64,000 nt of DNA from UBA2040 sp041751955 (GTDB lineage Bacteria; Bacteroidota; Bacteroidia; Flavobacteriales_D; Crocinitomicaceae). The translations under genes were made by a program, and so were the position numbers. The notes beneath the pieces were generated by a model. The model did not search any database. It was not told the DNA's origin and worked only from the letters and a program-made list of their open reading frames with translations. The stretch covers positions 25,877-89,876 of the forward strand of contig JBGSIB010000002.1 of NCBI GenBank assembly GCA_041751955.1, in the 5' to 3' direction. Every line of letters starts with the position of its first letter. The stretch's first letter is position 1. Of the stretch, positions 18,822-28,593 are shown piece by piece.

Positions 18822-19281
18822 AATTTCTTATTCCAAATTGAGACGAAACATTTGGCTGCTCGGCAAATTTAAAATTCCAATTCTCGGTTTCACTGGTCCC
18901 AAATTGATATCTATTGATGACGAAAAAGTGGTCATGAAAATAAAGTTGCGCCGACGAACAAAGAATCATTTGAATTCCATGTATTTTGGAGCATTAGCCG
19001 TTGGAGCAGATACCGCAGCAGGTATTCACGCCTATTATTTGGGTGTGGAAAAAGGGTTGAATCTTTCTTTGGCTTTCAAATCATGTAAGGCCGATTTTCT
19101 CATGAGAGCTGAAACTGACGTGACTTTTATTTGCAATGAAGGAAAAAAGATTGCCCAACAAATGGAAACTTCTCAAAAAACAGGTGATCGCCAAAATGAG
19201 GATATTTATGTGGAAGCTTTCAATACGAAGAATGAGTTGGTAGCGACTTTTGTGATGACTTTGTCTTTGAAGGTTCGATGA
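18811..19281 (+). CDS. Hot-dog fold thioesterase-like protein (DUF4442-like)
   Basis: 156 residues from ATG 18811 (MANKISYSKL); an earlier TTG at 18784 would add only residues overlapping the NMO gene. The pattern of a long helix containing YFGALAVGADTAAG followed by paired strands (KADFLMRAETDVTFIC, EAFNTKNELVATFVMTLSL) matches DUF4442/PaaI-like hot-dog proteins. Role probably acyl-CoA thioester hydrolysis or binding. Co-transcribed with the NMO gene. Confidence 0.65.
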   Translation: MANKISYSKLRRNIWLLGKFKIPILGFTGPKLISIDDEKVVMKIKLRRRTKNHLNSMYFGALAVGADTAAGIHAYYLGVEKGLNLSLAFKSCKADFLMRAETDVTFICNEGKKIAQQMETSQKTGDRQNEDIYVEAFNTKNELVATFVMTLSLKVR

Positions 19282-19406
19282 GGTTGGATTTTGGGACTTT
19301 TTAGGATGTTAAGACTTTAGGATATTAGGACAGAGGACTGGAGGAGTTGTTTTTTTGGGGTGGTTATTTATTCTGGGGGAAATCATAGTTCAAATTTTAT
19401 AAGCTG

Positions 19407-19414
19407 TATATTTG
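19407..19414 (+). promoter_or_regulatory. -7 box TATATTTG upstream of the rhodanese-DUF368-aroE operon
   Basis: Perfect Bacteroidota -7 element, 16 bases before the ATG at 19431. The -33 region is weak (TTC at about the right distance). Confidence 0.5.
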
Positions 19415-19430
19415 CCGAAAATTTTTCTGC

Positions 19431-19748
19431 ATGCAATGGATTGCACCAAAGGAGTTGCATAAGGCACTTCAAACTTCAAAAAATTGGTTGATAGTTGACG
19501 TTCGTGAGCAATACGAATGGGACATTTGTGCGATTGAAGCTGTGCATATTCCTATGGCGGAAATGGTCACACGCTTTCAAGAAATTGACAAAACAAAGTC
19601 TATAGTTGTGATGTGCAAAAGTGGATCGCGGGCTGAGGCGGTTGCCAATTTAATGGAATGTGAACTGGGTTTTGAAAATCTCCATGTTCTTGAAGGCGGA
19701 CTGATGAATTGGATAGCAGAAATTGATAATCAACTAGAAACATACTGA
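19431..19748 (+). CDS. Single-domain rhodanese
   Basis: 105 residues, one rhodanese domain without signal peptide. It has the family elements IVDVREQYEWDICAI and the active-site loop VVMCKSGSRA, whose Cys would carry the persulfide. Likely a cytoplasmic sulfur carrier or sulfurtransferase; the acceptor is unknown. First gene of a three-gene operon, with its TGA overlapping the next ATG (TGATG). Confidence 0.85.
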   Translation: MQWIAPKELHKALQTSKNWLIVDVREQYEWDICAIEAVHIPMAEMVTRFQEIDKTKSIVVMCKSGSRAEAVANLMECELGFENLHVLEGGLMNWIAEIDNQLETY

Positions 19749-20674
19749 TGAAAAGAACTTTGCCACAAAATGCTTTGTTGACCTTAAAAGGAATCGCAAT
19801 GGGAGCTGCGGATGTTGTTCCGGGCGTTTCAGGTGGAACAATTGCCTTCATCACAGGTATTTATGAGGAGTTAATCGATTCCATTAACAACATTAATTTA
19901 GGAGCGATTAAAGTTTTGCGTAAAGATGGTGTGAAGGCGTTTTGGGAGCACATCAACGGAACATTTTTTGTGTTTTTATTCGCTGGAATTGCCATAGCTA
20001 TTCTGACTTTAGCAAAAGTGGTCACTTACTTTTTGGAATTTCACCCGGTTTTGATTTGGAGTTTCTTTTTCGGTTTGATCATTGCTAGCGCCATTTTAAT
20101 TGGCAAAACGATTTCCAAATGGACGATTCCTGTGATTTCTGTATTCGCACTTGGAACAATAGTAGCGATGTACATTTCTTCTATTGAAACGACCGCTTCT
20201 GTAAATGGTAGTTGGTATATTTTTCTCAGCGGTTGCATTGCCATTTGTGCGATGATTTTGCCGGGAATTTCAGGAGCTTTTATCTTGGTTTTAATGGGTT
20301 CATATCATATTGTTTTGGATGCCTTGAAGAATAAAGAAATCGCTACAATTTTAATTTTTATGGCAGGCTGTCTGGTCGGTATCCTTTCTTTTGCGCGCTT
20401 GTTGAAATTTCTTTTTTCGAAGTATAAAGAATTGACAATCGCCACTTTATCTGGATTCATGATAGGCTCTCTTTACAAAGTTTGGCCTTGGAAGGTAAGA
20501 GTTGGCAACGAGCCATTGGTGGTCCATTCGGATGGAAAAGAAGACTGGATGATGACGAATGTGGTTCCAACAGATTTTGCAGGAGACCCACAAATTATCG
20601 GCGCAATCTGTTGTGCTATCGGTGGTTTGGCTTTGGTTCTCTTGATGGAACGTTTGGGTACGAAAAAAGCATGA
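19748..20674 (+). CDS. DUF368 membrane protein (undecaprenyl-phosphate translocase family)
   Basis: 308 residues and about eight to ten membrane segments. An internal duplication shows as two related re-entrant motifs, GAADVVPGVSGGT near residue 20 and MILPGISGAF near 175. DUF368 proteins have been linked experimentally in other bacteria to recycling of the carrier lipid undecaprenyl phosphate across the inner membrane. That role is family knowledge and not proven for this member. It overlaps the rhodanese by one base and aroE by four (ATGA). Confidence 0.8.
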   Translation: MKRTLPQNALLTLKGIAMGAADVVPGVSGGTIAFITGIYEELIDSINNINLGAIKVLRKDGVKAFWEHINGTFFVFLFAGIAIAILTLAKVVTYFLEFHPVLIWSFFFGLIIASAILIGKTISKWTIPVISVFALGTIVAMYISSIETTASVNGSWYIFLSGCIAICAMILPGISGAFILVLMGSYHIVLDALKNKEIATILIFMAGCLVGILSFARLLKFLFSKYKELTIATLSGFMIGSLYKVWPWKVRVGNEPLVVHSDGKEDWMMTNVVPTDFAGDPQIIGAICCAIGGLALVLLMERLGTKKA

Positions 20675-21405
20675 AGATATACGGATTAGTTGGAGAACGA
20701 CTGGGACATTCTTTTTCGAAGAAATTCTTCACAGAACTTTTTGCTAAACAAGGACTTGAGTCAGAATATCGAAATTTTGAAATCGAAGATATTGCCAAAA
20801 TAAAGGACGTTTTTGAAATCGAAAATGTAGTCGGTTTGAATGTCACAATTCCTTATAAAACAGCGGTTATTCCCTTTTTAGACGAACTTTCAGAAGAAGC
20901 GCAGAAGATAGGTGCGGTGAATACAATTGTCCGCAAAAATAATCGTTGGATCGGACACAACACCGACGCTTTTGGTTTTGCACAATCCGTTAAACCTTTT
21001 CTTACTTTTCACCACGAAAAAGCATTAATTATCGGCACAGGCGGAGCAAGTAAAGCCGTTGTTTATGTTCTTGAAAATTTGGGAATCGATGTGCTTTTTA
21101 TCAGTCGGAACCCAAAAGGAGAAAAGCAGTTTGGCTATGATGAAATCAACGGTAACATGCTTCGCGCTTGTAAATTGATTGTCAATACGACACCTCTTGG
21201 CATGTTCCCAAAAGTTGAGAAATGTCCAACTTTACCTTTCGAAGAATTAACCGCCGAACATTTGGTCGTGGATTTAATTTACAATCCAGCGAAAACATTA
21301 TTTCTCGAGAAATCCGAACAAAATGGCGCCACGATTTTGAATGGGCAAGCCATGTTGGAGCAACAGGCTTTGCGGGCTTGGGAGATTTGGATGAATCGAG
21401 GGTAG
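20671..21405 (+). CDS. aroE: Shikimate dehydrogenase
   Basis: 244 residues from the ATG at 20671, which overlaps the DUF368 stop (ATGA). An upstream in-frame extension only shadows DUF368. Motifs in order: GHSFSKKFF substrate loop, NVTIPYK with the catalytic Lys, GAVNTIV, NTDAFGF, the NADP motif IIGTGGASKAV, NTTPLGMFP and GQAMLEQQAL. It reduces 3-dehydroshikimate to shikimate in aromatic amino acid synthesis. Confidence 0.93.
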   Translation: MKIYGLVGERLGHSFSKKFFTELFAKQGLESEYRNFEIEDIAKIKDVFEIENVVGLNVTIPYKTAVIPFLDELSEEAQKIGAVNTIVRKNNRWIGHNTDAFGFAQSVKPFLTFHHEKALIIGTGGASKAVVYVLENLGIDVLFISRNPKGEKQFGYDEINGNMLRACKLIVNTTPLGMFPKVEKCPTLPFEELTAEHLVVDLIYNPAKTLFLEKSEQNGATILNGQAMLEQQALRAWEIWMNRG

Positions 21406-21715
21406 GAGTTGGAGTGAATTGATTCTGGGAATTCAAGATAAATTGGTTTTTTTGTACTCACATAAAAACTTAACGATCTGAAAACATAAAGCTTTATAAA
21501 AATCTAAATATTTAAATTTTTATTATTTAGTTGACTTGAGAATCAAATATTATATTTTCACAGGCCATCAACATTATCCTTATAATATTTGCATGTAATT
21601 ATTGATTTTATTCGCCAAAGGCCTATTTGCGCAACAAGCTTCCTAACAAAACAAGGAATCACCAACCATAGCAAAAAGTAATTAGCTAACCACAATTGAA
21701 CTCCTACGAAAGATT
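21406..21715. other. Intergenic region without recognisable feature
   Basis: 310 AT-rich bases between the convergent aroE and the broken T9SS gene. I found no convincing ORF, terminator hairpin or RNA. Confidence 0.5.
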
Positions 21716-23457
21716 TTACTCCACAGAGAATTTAACCACACTTACCTTATCTTCCGTCGCTATTTTCGTTACGTAAATTCCTCGCGGAAAATCAATTACA
21801 GAGACTGCCGCAGATTGAGCATTTGGATGCAACACGCTAACTTCATGACCGAGTAAATCATAAATATGTATAGCTGTAATGTTGTCATTCGCGCTTACGG
21901 TCAAGACATCGTGTACAGGATTTGGAAAATATTGTAGCCCATTCACTTCTGAGATGGCAGAAATACCCGCTGAAGCTGGATCGTATGATTGCTGAATATC
22001 ATCGAATAGAAATGTTGAATTAGGCCCAGCATCACCAACACTTCCGTAACCCAACATCAAAGTAATAACATTGTAAACCGGTGGGTCACCTGCAAAATTG
22101 AAATAGTAAGTTTCCCAATCGCCTGAAACTGTTGTCAACGCATCTTTTTCATTGGCCGCGCCTGAGGCCGTGCTTTCCACTTTAAATTTCAATAAAGTTC
22201 CAACTGGCGCTTCAGTATAGACTTTCATGGAAATAAAACTTTGTGCACTGAAATCCATAAAATCTGTCAATTGAATTCTGCTTTGAGCCCAAGATTGACC
22301 ACCGCTGCGCAAGAAATGACCAACTTTCGTGCTCGAATTGTCTGGTGTAACTTGAGGATTCGAGATTACCGTTGTTTGTGCACCATAAAAATTACTGAAA
22401 TCAGAAGATACAACACTGCTTTCAAAAGTTATGGGAAGTGTTGCTGGGTTGGGAGTTGGAAGTGGCGGACCTACGACTTGTTGAATATCGTCCATTAAAA
22501 AAGTAGAAGTGGCTGAACCATTTCCAAGTTTCCAAAATCAAACAAGAAGGATATCTTATTGAAATCGTTGGAGGTGCCATCAAAATTCCAAGTTGCTGTT
22601 TCCCAGGCTCCAGAAACGGTTGTCAAATAATCCAAAGTGGGTTCATTCGGTGCTCCTTCCAGTTTTAATTTGAGTCGCGTTCCAACGGGTGCAACTGTAA
22701 AAACTTTCATAGTAATATGCCATTGCGTTGAAAAATCTATATTGCTGGTCAAAGTAAGTCTGACACCCGACCAAATTTCTCCACCATTTCTAATTATTTC
22801 GCAAACAGTCGCACTGGTGTTGATTCCGTTAATTTGTGTATTGGAAAGAACGGTTGCACCTGCACCTCCAAAATTCAAAAAGTCGCTGGATACAACACTT
22901 GCTTCAAAATCAATGGGCAAAGTTGCTGGAATAGGAGCAGGAGGTCCGGGTATTTGTTGGATATCATCAAAATAAAAGGTAGAACTGGTGGAACCATCTC
23001 CTACGTTGCCAAAATCGAACATGAATACGATTTCATTGAGATCATTTGGCGTTCCGGCAAAGACCCATTCCAAGGTTTCCCAGACACCGGAAGTTGTTGT
23101 AAAAGCATCCATTTCTACTGGTGATCCTGTTCCTTCTAGTTTAAATTTCACGACTGTTCCGGCTGGGGCATTCGTATAAACTTTCATGGAAATTTTTGTC
23201 AACAAAGAAAAATCGAGATTAGCGGAAAGTGGAATTTTACTTCCTGCCCAAACCGCTCCACCGTTACGAATTATTCGAGCTACGGTGTTACTCGTGTTGA
23301 TGCCAACAGGCATTGGGTTGTTCATTACTGTTGCGCCAGCTCCGTCAAAATCAATGAAATTGGCCGTGGTGACTCCACTTTCGAAATCAATGGGTAAACT
23401 TTGCGCATTGCCCAAAAAGCTTGCCAAGATGCTGATAATGAGGGTAATTTTTTTCAT
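21716..23457 (-). pseudogene. Three-repeat secreted T9SS protein interrupted by a one-base frameshift
   Basis: The intact product would be about 580 residues. It has a signal peptide (MKKITLIISILASFLGNAQS, start ATG 23457) and three repeats of about 160 residues, each opening LPIxFE and closing FDDIQQ or MDDIQQ. A T9SS type A sorting domain follows, starting YFPNPVHDVL. The frame breaks inside repeat 2. After FLFDFGN the 5' frame runs off into a stop at 22496, while the 3' frame resumes with GNGSATSTFLMDDIQQ. Restoring one G in TTGGAAATGG (plus-strand 22518-22527, at the CC 22524-22525) rebuilds a continuous repeat. This is a true frameshift or a homopolymer sequencing error. The repeats resemble carbohydrate-binding-like beta-sandwiches; ligand unknown. 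Confidence 0.8.
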
Positions 23458-23493
23458 AGTATAAACGTATTGGATGATCAATTTTAGCACATT

Positions 23494-23501
23494 CAAAAGT
23501 A
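23494..23501 (-). promoter_or_regulatory. -7 box TACTTTTG upstream of the three-repeat T9SS gene
   Basis: Minus-strand match to TAnnTTTG, 36 bases before ATG 23457. No -33 TTG at the expected spacing. Confidence 0.35.
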
Positions 23502-23590
23502 GAATTGCTTTACTTTTTTTTGAATGATGGGGTTAAATTAATAAAAAATAGTTATTGTACAAATTACTATAACTATTTTTTTTAAGATTG

Positions 23591-23598
23591 TAAATTTG
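23591..23598 (+). promoter_or_regulatory. -7 box TAAATTTG upstream of the 23681 gene
   Basis: Exact TAnnTTTG on the plus strand, 82 bases before ATG 23681. The -33 element is not clear. Confidence 0.35.
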
Positions 23599-23680
23599 AA
23601 CCAAGACCAAATTTCCAGTAAGCACTTTTTGAAATTATTGTTACATTGGACAGAATTTTCAAATATTCTAAACAAGAACC

Positions 23681-24331
23681 ATGAAGCTAATCTATTTCCT
23701 ACTACTGTTCCTTTTGCTGAACAACACCGCCTATTCGCAAAACAATCCTCGACTAAAAAAAATCAACAAAGACAAAGACAAAAATGGAAAATATGTCAAT
23801 CCTTTTTTGGGTTTGACCATCAAATACAATCCGAGTTGGCACACGCGTTCCAAAAAAGAACGGAAAAAGATGATGTCGAGGGGTATTTCCATATTGAAAA
23901 CATCGAAAAGAGAAAAAGAAGCGTACCAGCAAGTAATTGATAACAATGTTAGCACGCTTTTGGTGATTCATAAAAGTGATCCAGAAATCCCGGTTAAGTC
24001 CAATCCTTCCTTTAGTTTCATAGTTGAAGACATTTCGCTTCATCCTAATATAGAGACTGCCACGGATTATCTGGATGCATCAAAAGCCTTGTTTGCACAA
24101 GTGGATTTGCCTTATACTTTTGACGATGAATACCAAACTGTAAAGGTGGGAGGGAAAGAATTTGTCGGTATGAACTTGGAGTTAAGGGTAACAGAAGAAA
24201 TTGTAGTTCATCAGATGTACATGACAGCTATTATCGAGGGTTTTGCTGTGAATTTTGTTTTGACCTATCTCAATGAACCAGACAAATTAGAGCTGTTTAA
24301 GATTTTAAAAAACACCTCTTTTAAAGATTAA
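23681..24331 (+). CDS. Secreted protein of unknown function
   Basis: 216 residues. Signal peptide MKLIYFLLLFLLLNNTAYSQ, then a very basic linker (KKINKDKDKNGK). The globular part, NPFLGLTIKYNPSWH through NFVLTYLNEPDKLELFKILKNTSF, recalls PsbP/DcrB-like folds, where a compact domain ends with a helix before a NTSF-type tail. I do not recognise a specific family. No operon partner: divergent from the broken T9SS gene, convergent with the barrel protein. Confidence 0.65.
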   Translation: MKLIYFLLLFLLLNNTAYSQNNPRLKKINKDKDKNGKYVNPFLGLTIKYNPSWHTRSKKERKKMMSRGISILKTSKREKEAYQQVIDNNVSTLLVIHKSDPEIPVKSNPSFSFIVEDISLHPNIETATDYLDASKALFAQVDLPYTFDDEYQTVKVGGKEFVGMNLELRVTEEIVVHQMYMTAIIEGFAVNFVLTYLNEPDKLELFKILKNTSFKD

Positions 24332-24388
24332 GCGAACCAAAATTTCAGGCTTCTAGAATCGATTCAAACATGTTAAATCCTGTTCAGC

Positions 24389-25876
24389 TTATTGCATTTG
24401 TCGTAATTTTCGCTTCAAATTTCCTGCTTTTAGCGCTCTTGCCATTCTGATAACAGGAAGATTGTAACTCAAACCTACATTCCAATTGTTCATCGGTTTA
24501 TAGGAATTTGCGTACAAACTGTATTCTACGTTCAACGCAATTGCACCAAAACCAAATTGGACACCAAAATTGTAAAACGAACTATTTTTGGCCGTCAAAA
24601 GAACGTTTTCAAAACTGGTGCTTGTTGAATTGGGATTTTGCAAGAGATAACTTTCATAGGCAACACGTCCAGAATCCGAGTTGAAATTTAAACTTCCAAA
24701 ATTCACACGTCCGTACCCAGCAAATAAAATGATAGAAGTGAAGGCCGTCGCTTTTTTTACCCGACTTTCTTTGTATATGAAGTCTTTACTTTGGATCCAA
24801 TTAATCAATTCTACGCCAATTTGCGCCCCATATTTGTTGGATTTGGAAAACTCGCCATCCAAACGCGGTGCAAAAACATTGCTATTGAGAGCAGCAGTAT
24901 CTGTGCTTCGCGTAAATGGTTCGTTGAAATGAATGTTTGATTTTTCGTAAAAACCGTTCAGAAACAAAGCTCCACTTCGGTAGCCGATATTTGCGCCGTA
25001 GGAGCTGATTAAGTTATTTTTTAAGAAGTGCGTGGTGCTTGCTGCTATGCGCGGACCGATAAAAAAGAAAGGTTGCATGTCTTTGCACGACATGGTTTTG
25101 TTACCGTAATTGTCGGTCCAAGTGGTGGTGTACTCCGTCACGTCATAAACATTTCCATAACCTTTGTATTCCTGATATTTCCGCACGGTAGTTTCGTAAT
25201 CGGTTTCCCAATGCGCCATAGCCGTATGCGTAAACTCTGTCGGATTCATCAAGATTTGCATAGGGGAGAAGGCAATCCCGACGCTAGGGTAAATGCTCAG
25301 GCCTTTGAAACTGCTGCCGCGGTTGAAATTGATGTTGCCTTCCAGGTGCATTTTTGCGCTGATTGTTACTGGACCAAGTTTTACGAATCCGCCACCATAT
25401 AAACCAACACCAAAAGTATTCGATTCGCTGTCCGTTTCGGGTATGAAGGGGTCTTTTAAAGTGCTCAAATTGAAACGCAATCCCAAACTGGGTCCAAAGT
25501 TCAAAGAGCGCGAACGAAGCAAAATATGGTTGTATTTAAAGCCCATAAAATAAGTGCTGGCTTGAGCGGTCACTATGTGATTGTTCTCTTTTACGGCAGT
25601 GCCTCTCAGAAAACCAATTTCCATGAAACCCATGTAGTTCATCACAGGACCACTCATGAAACCATCCAATTTGAAATCGTTCCTGAAGGTGGGTTGTATA
25701 ACTTCCATACCAATGTTGGTCAGACTGAAAGTGGTGATTCTACGTTGCTCTTTGATTTCAGCCTTGCGTTGTTCGCGAGTAATTTGATGCTGTCTCGTTT
25801 TTAGACTATCGGCATTTTGCGCAAGAGCCATGAAAGTGAAAAATATGGAAAGTGAAAGGGCGTAAATTTTGTACAT
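24389..25876 (-). CDS. Predicted outer-membrane beta-barrel protein
   Basis: 495 residues from ATG 25876 (MYKIYALSLS); a longer frame from 25915 lacks a signal at its start. Signal peptide ends near FMALAQ. The body is a succession of alternating amphipathic strands (VGLYGGGFVKLGPVTISAKM, FGVQFGFGAIALNVEYSLY), ending GLSYNLPVIRMARALK. This suggests a large barrel embedded in the outer membrane. Function unknown. It lies directly downstream of the two-component genes on the same strand (80 bases), so may be their target or co-transcribed. Confidence 0.65.
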   Translation of the reverse strand: MYKIYALSLSIFFTFMALAQNADSLKTRQHQITREQRKAEIKEQRRITTFSLTNIGMEVIQPTFRNDFKLDGFMSGPVMNYMGFMEIGFLRGTAVKENNHIVTAQASTYFMGFKYNHILLRSRSLNFGPSLGLRFNLSTLKDPFIPETDSESNTFGVGLYGGGFVKLGPVTISAKMHLEGNINFNRGSSFKGLSIYPSVGIAFSPMQILMNPTEFTHTAMAHWETDYETTVRKYQEYKGYGNVYDVTEYTTTWTDNYGNKTMSCKDMQPFFFIGPRIAASTTHFLKNNLISSYGANIGYRSGALFLNGFYEKSNIHFNEPFTRSTDTAALNSNVFAPRLDGEFSKSNKYGAQIGVELINWIQSKDFIYKESRVKKATAFTSIILFAGYGRVNFGSLNFNSDSGRVAYESYLLQNPNSTSTSFENVLLTAKNSSFYNFGVQFGFGAIALNVEYSLYANSYKPMNNWNVGLSYNLPVIRMARALKAGNLKRKLRQMQ

Positions 25877-25956
25877 ATTTTGCTGTTGTGTAGAACAAAA
25901 TTCGCTGTAATCCAAAAAGAGAACTATACGGAATATTCCTTATAATTTTCAATCAA

Positions 25957-26607
25957 TCACTCAATCATGTTGTTGTCCTTCGCTATCTGTATGGCTTCCA
26001 TTTTGTTATGGACTTGCAGCTTGGTGTAAATGTTTTCAATGTGCTTTTTAATCGTTCCGACGGAAAGGATCAGGTTTTCGGCAATGTTGGTGTATTTCAA
26101 TCCTTTACTGAGTTGCTCTAGAACTTCAATTTCCCGTTGAGTTAGGGTAACGTCCAATTGATTTTTTCGTTCTTGGAAAGTGATGGGATTTCGCAGCAAA
26201 CGCAAAGTTTTCATGGCGATGGAAGGAGTCATGGCAGCGCCGCCAGAAAGCGTTTCGGAAATGGCCGTGTTCAAGTCTTTCGGGCTGACTTCTTTCAACA
26301 AATAACCGTCTGCACCCGCTTTGATGGAATTGAAAATGTTTTCGTCGTTGTCGAAGACGGTGAGCATGATGATTTTGATGTGCGGATATTTTCCTTTCAC
26401 AGCTTGCGTAGCTTCAATACCGTTCATTTTCGGCATTTCAATGTCCATCAAAATCACATCCAAGTTGTGCTCGTCCATCAATTTTTCCATCAATTCTTCG
26501 CCGTTGTTTGCGGTGAATTTCACCTTGTTCTCAGGAAAAAAACTTAATTTTTCCTGAATGGCTTTTTGCAAAAAAACATTGTCGTCTACTATCGCTATTT
26601 TAAGCAT
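25957..26607 (-). CDS. LuxR/NarL-family response regulator
   Basis: 216 residues. A receiver domain has acidic residues at 8-9, the phospho-acceptor Asp55 in VILMDIEMP, a conserved Thr (MLTVFD) and Lys (LLKEVSP). A C-terminal LuxR HTH at about 146-205 has LTQREIEVLEQLSKG and VGTIKKHIENIYTKL. It is a DNA-binding transcription regulator. Its start overlaps the kinase gene by 8 bases, making an obligate pair. Confidence 0.92.
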   Translation of the reverse strand: MLKIAIVDDNVFLQKAIQEKLSFFPENKVKFTANNGEELMEKLMDEHNLDVILMDIEMPKMNGIEATQAVKGKYPHIKIIMLTVFDNDENIFNSIKAGADGYLLKEVSPKDLNTAISETLSGGAAMTPSIAMKTLRLLRNPITFQERKNQLDVTLTQREIEVLEQLSKGLKYTNIAENLILSVGTIKKHIENIYTKLQVHNKMEAIQIAKDNNMIE

Positions 26608-28531
26608 TTTCTTTTGTTTTTGGACAGGTTAATACCAAGATGGTTCCGCTGTTGATTGTTGATTTTAGCTCAAAACGACCGCCAATTTCTTCCATTCTTT
26701 TTTCCATGTTGATCAATCCATTTCCAAGCGAAACAGTTTCTTTTAAAAAACCAACGCCATTGTCTTCTATCGTAATTTGAATGACGTTTTCAAGCGTATC
26801 CATATAAACAGCAATGTCTTTCGCTTCGGCGTATTTGATGGCATTGTTCACAGCTTCCTGCAAAACGCGATACACATTCACGCCCTGCAAAGCTGAAAAA
26901 TCGTAATCGCTTAAATTTTTAGAAATGGTAAAAGAAAATTTGATTTCATCCTTTACACCTTGCGCTTTTTCAAGGAAATTGTAAATCCGAGCTTTCAAAT
27001 CTTCGCTGGAAATGTGTTTGGAATTCATGGCCCAAATCGTGTCGCGCAATTCGACGATGGTGTTTTTAGCAAAGTCGTTGATTTTGTCCAATTGTGCACT
27101 CACTTTCGGATTTTCATCGGGAAAAGCATAGTTCAAATTTTCCACCGAAGAGATGATAAAAGTCAATTGCGCACCGATGTTGTCGTGCAAATCTCTGGAA
27201 ATATGTAGGCGCTGATTTTGCAAGGAATTTTGCGTTTCAATTTCCTTGATGGCGGATTTCAATTCAAATTCCTGCCGCTGCTGACGGTTGCGCATTTTCA
27301 GTTGGCGATAAATTAAAAAACCGAGACCAACCAGAGCCAAGGTGATGATGCCCAGCATTTGCAACAAGCTGTTTTTCGACTGAATTTGCTTTTCCTTCAA
27401 GCCAATATTGATCTTCGATTGCAGTAGTTTCTTTTCTTTTTTCTCTGTTTCGTAAATGATTTTGTATTGCGCCAAGGAATTTTCCTTTTTCTCATTCATG
27501 AGTGCTTTGTACGTGTCTAGATATTTCACTTGGGCTTCGGCGAGATTTTTATAATCCTTTTCGCGCTTGTGAATGTCGATTTCTATTTCGTAGGCTTTCA
27601 AATAACCTCTTTTGTAATTGGTTTTTTGGGCAAGTACCAAACTGGAATCCAAGTAAGCAATGGCTTCCGCACCTTTGTTTTGTACTTGCGCTACGTTGGC
27701 CAAATTCGCGTAGGAGTCGCTTTCCTGCCTCTGGTTTTCGGTCAATCTATCCAATTCTATACACTTCAAATAATAGGCTTTCGCACTATCGATTTGGTTG
27801 CTGTAGAAAAAACAAGTCGCTTTGTTATCGACAAATGGCGCTTTCAAAATATTCGATTCAATTTGTGTACTTAAAGCTATTCCTTCTTCGTCCAAAGCCA
27901 TTGCTTTTTCCAAGTTGCCCGACATGCCCCAATAGTTGGCCATCAAATGGCTAGCGACCAAATACAGGGATTGCTTTTTGTCGTTTCGCAATAAATCCAA
28001 GCCCATGTCGAGGTGTTTTTTGGCGCTCACCATGTCACCTTTTTCCAAATACAAAGCGCCCAAGTTGGTTTGCGTATGGGCAATTTTATCTGAGTCTTTT
28101 GTATCGTCGGCCAATTTCAAAGCTTGCAACATGTAGCGCATCGCATTGGCAAAATCGCCAGTCACCTTATAAAAAAGCGCGATGCCGTTGTACACTCTGA
28201 TTTTGAGATCTTTCCGCTTGGAGTTTTGCAGCAACAATTCCGCTCGGGTCAATTTTTCGAAAACTTCAATGTCTATTGATTTTTGAGAAGTATTGTTCGC
28301 CGACAAAATCAGTTCCATGGCTTTGTAGTCGCTATCCACGTGCGCTGAAACCGCCGACATGCTGTCCAAAAACAGTTGAGATCGGGAGTTGTTGGTGTAC
28401 ACTTCCTGCAAGCCGGCATGGTACCAACGCTCCATTTTTTTCTCCACTTCGCTCGCGTTTGGAGTCTCGGTTTTTTGGCTGGAACAAGCGGCGAGGAGGC
28501 AAAGCAGAACAAGAAAATATAATTTCATCAT
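26600..28531 (-). CDS. TPR-containing sensor histidine kinase (HisKA_3/LytS-NarX type)
   Basis: 643 residues. The N-terminal signal ends in a lipobox-like LLAACSS (Cys16), so the sensor may be lipid-anchored as well as membrane-spanning, which is unusual. TPR repeats fill about 90-345 in the periplasm. A coiled coil follows, one membrane helix at about 391-409, then HisKA_3 with phospho-acceptor His449 in RDLHDNIGAQL. The HATPase has NNAIKYAEAK and DNGVGF. Typical Bacteroidota TPR kinase paired with a NarL regulator; stimulus unknown. Confidence 0.9.
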   Translation of the reverse strand: MMKLYFLVLLCLLAACSSQKTETPNASEVEKKMERWYHAGLQEVYTNNSRSQLFLDSMSAVSAHVDSDYKAMELILSANNTSQKSIDIEVFEKLTRAELLLQNSKRKDLKIRVYNGIALFYKVTGDFANAMRYMLQALKLADDTKDSDKIAHTQTNLGALYLEKGDMVSAKKHLDMGLDLLRNDKKQSLYLVASHLMANYWGMSGNLEKAMALDEEGIALSTQIESNILKAPFVDNKATCFFYSNQIDSAKAYYLKCIELDRLTENQRQESDSYANLANVAQVQNKGAEAIAYLDSSLVLAQKTNYKRGYLKAYEIEIDIHKREKDYKNLAEAQVKYLDTYKALMNEKKENSLAQYKIIYETEKKEKKLLQSKINIGLKEKQIQSKNSLLQMLGIITLALVGLGFLIYRQLKMRNRQQRQEFELKSAIKEIETQNSLQNQRLHISRDLHDNIGAQLTFIISSVENLNYAFPDENPKVSAQLDKINDFAKNTIVELRDTIWAMNSKHISSEDLKARIYNFLEKAQGVKDEIKFSFTISKNLSDYDFSALQGVNVYRVLQEAVNNAIKYAEAKDIAVYMDTLENVIQITIEDNGVGFLKETVSLGNGLINMEKRMEEIGGRFELKSTINSGTILVLTCPKTKENA

Positions 28532-28593
28532 TTGTATCGAGGGTTTTCAATTCACCTTATGCAATTCTACCATAAAAGTACGAACTCAGATTC

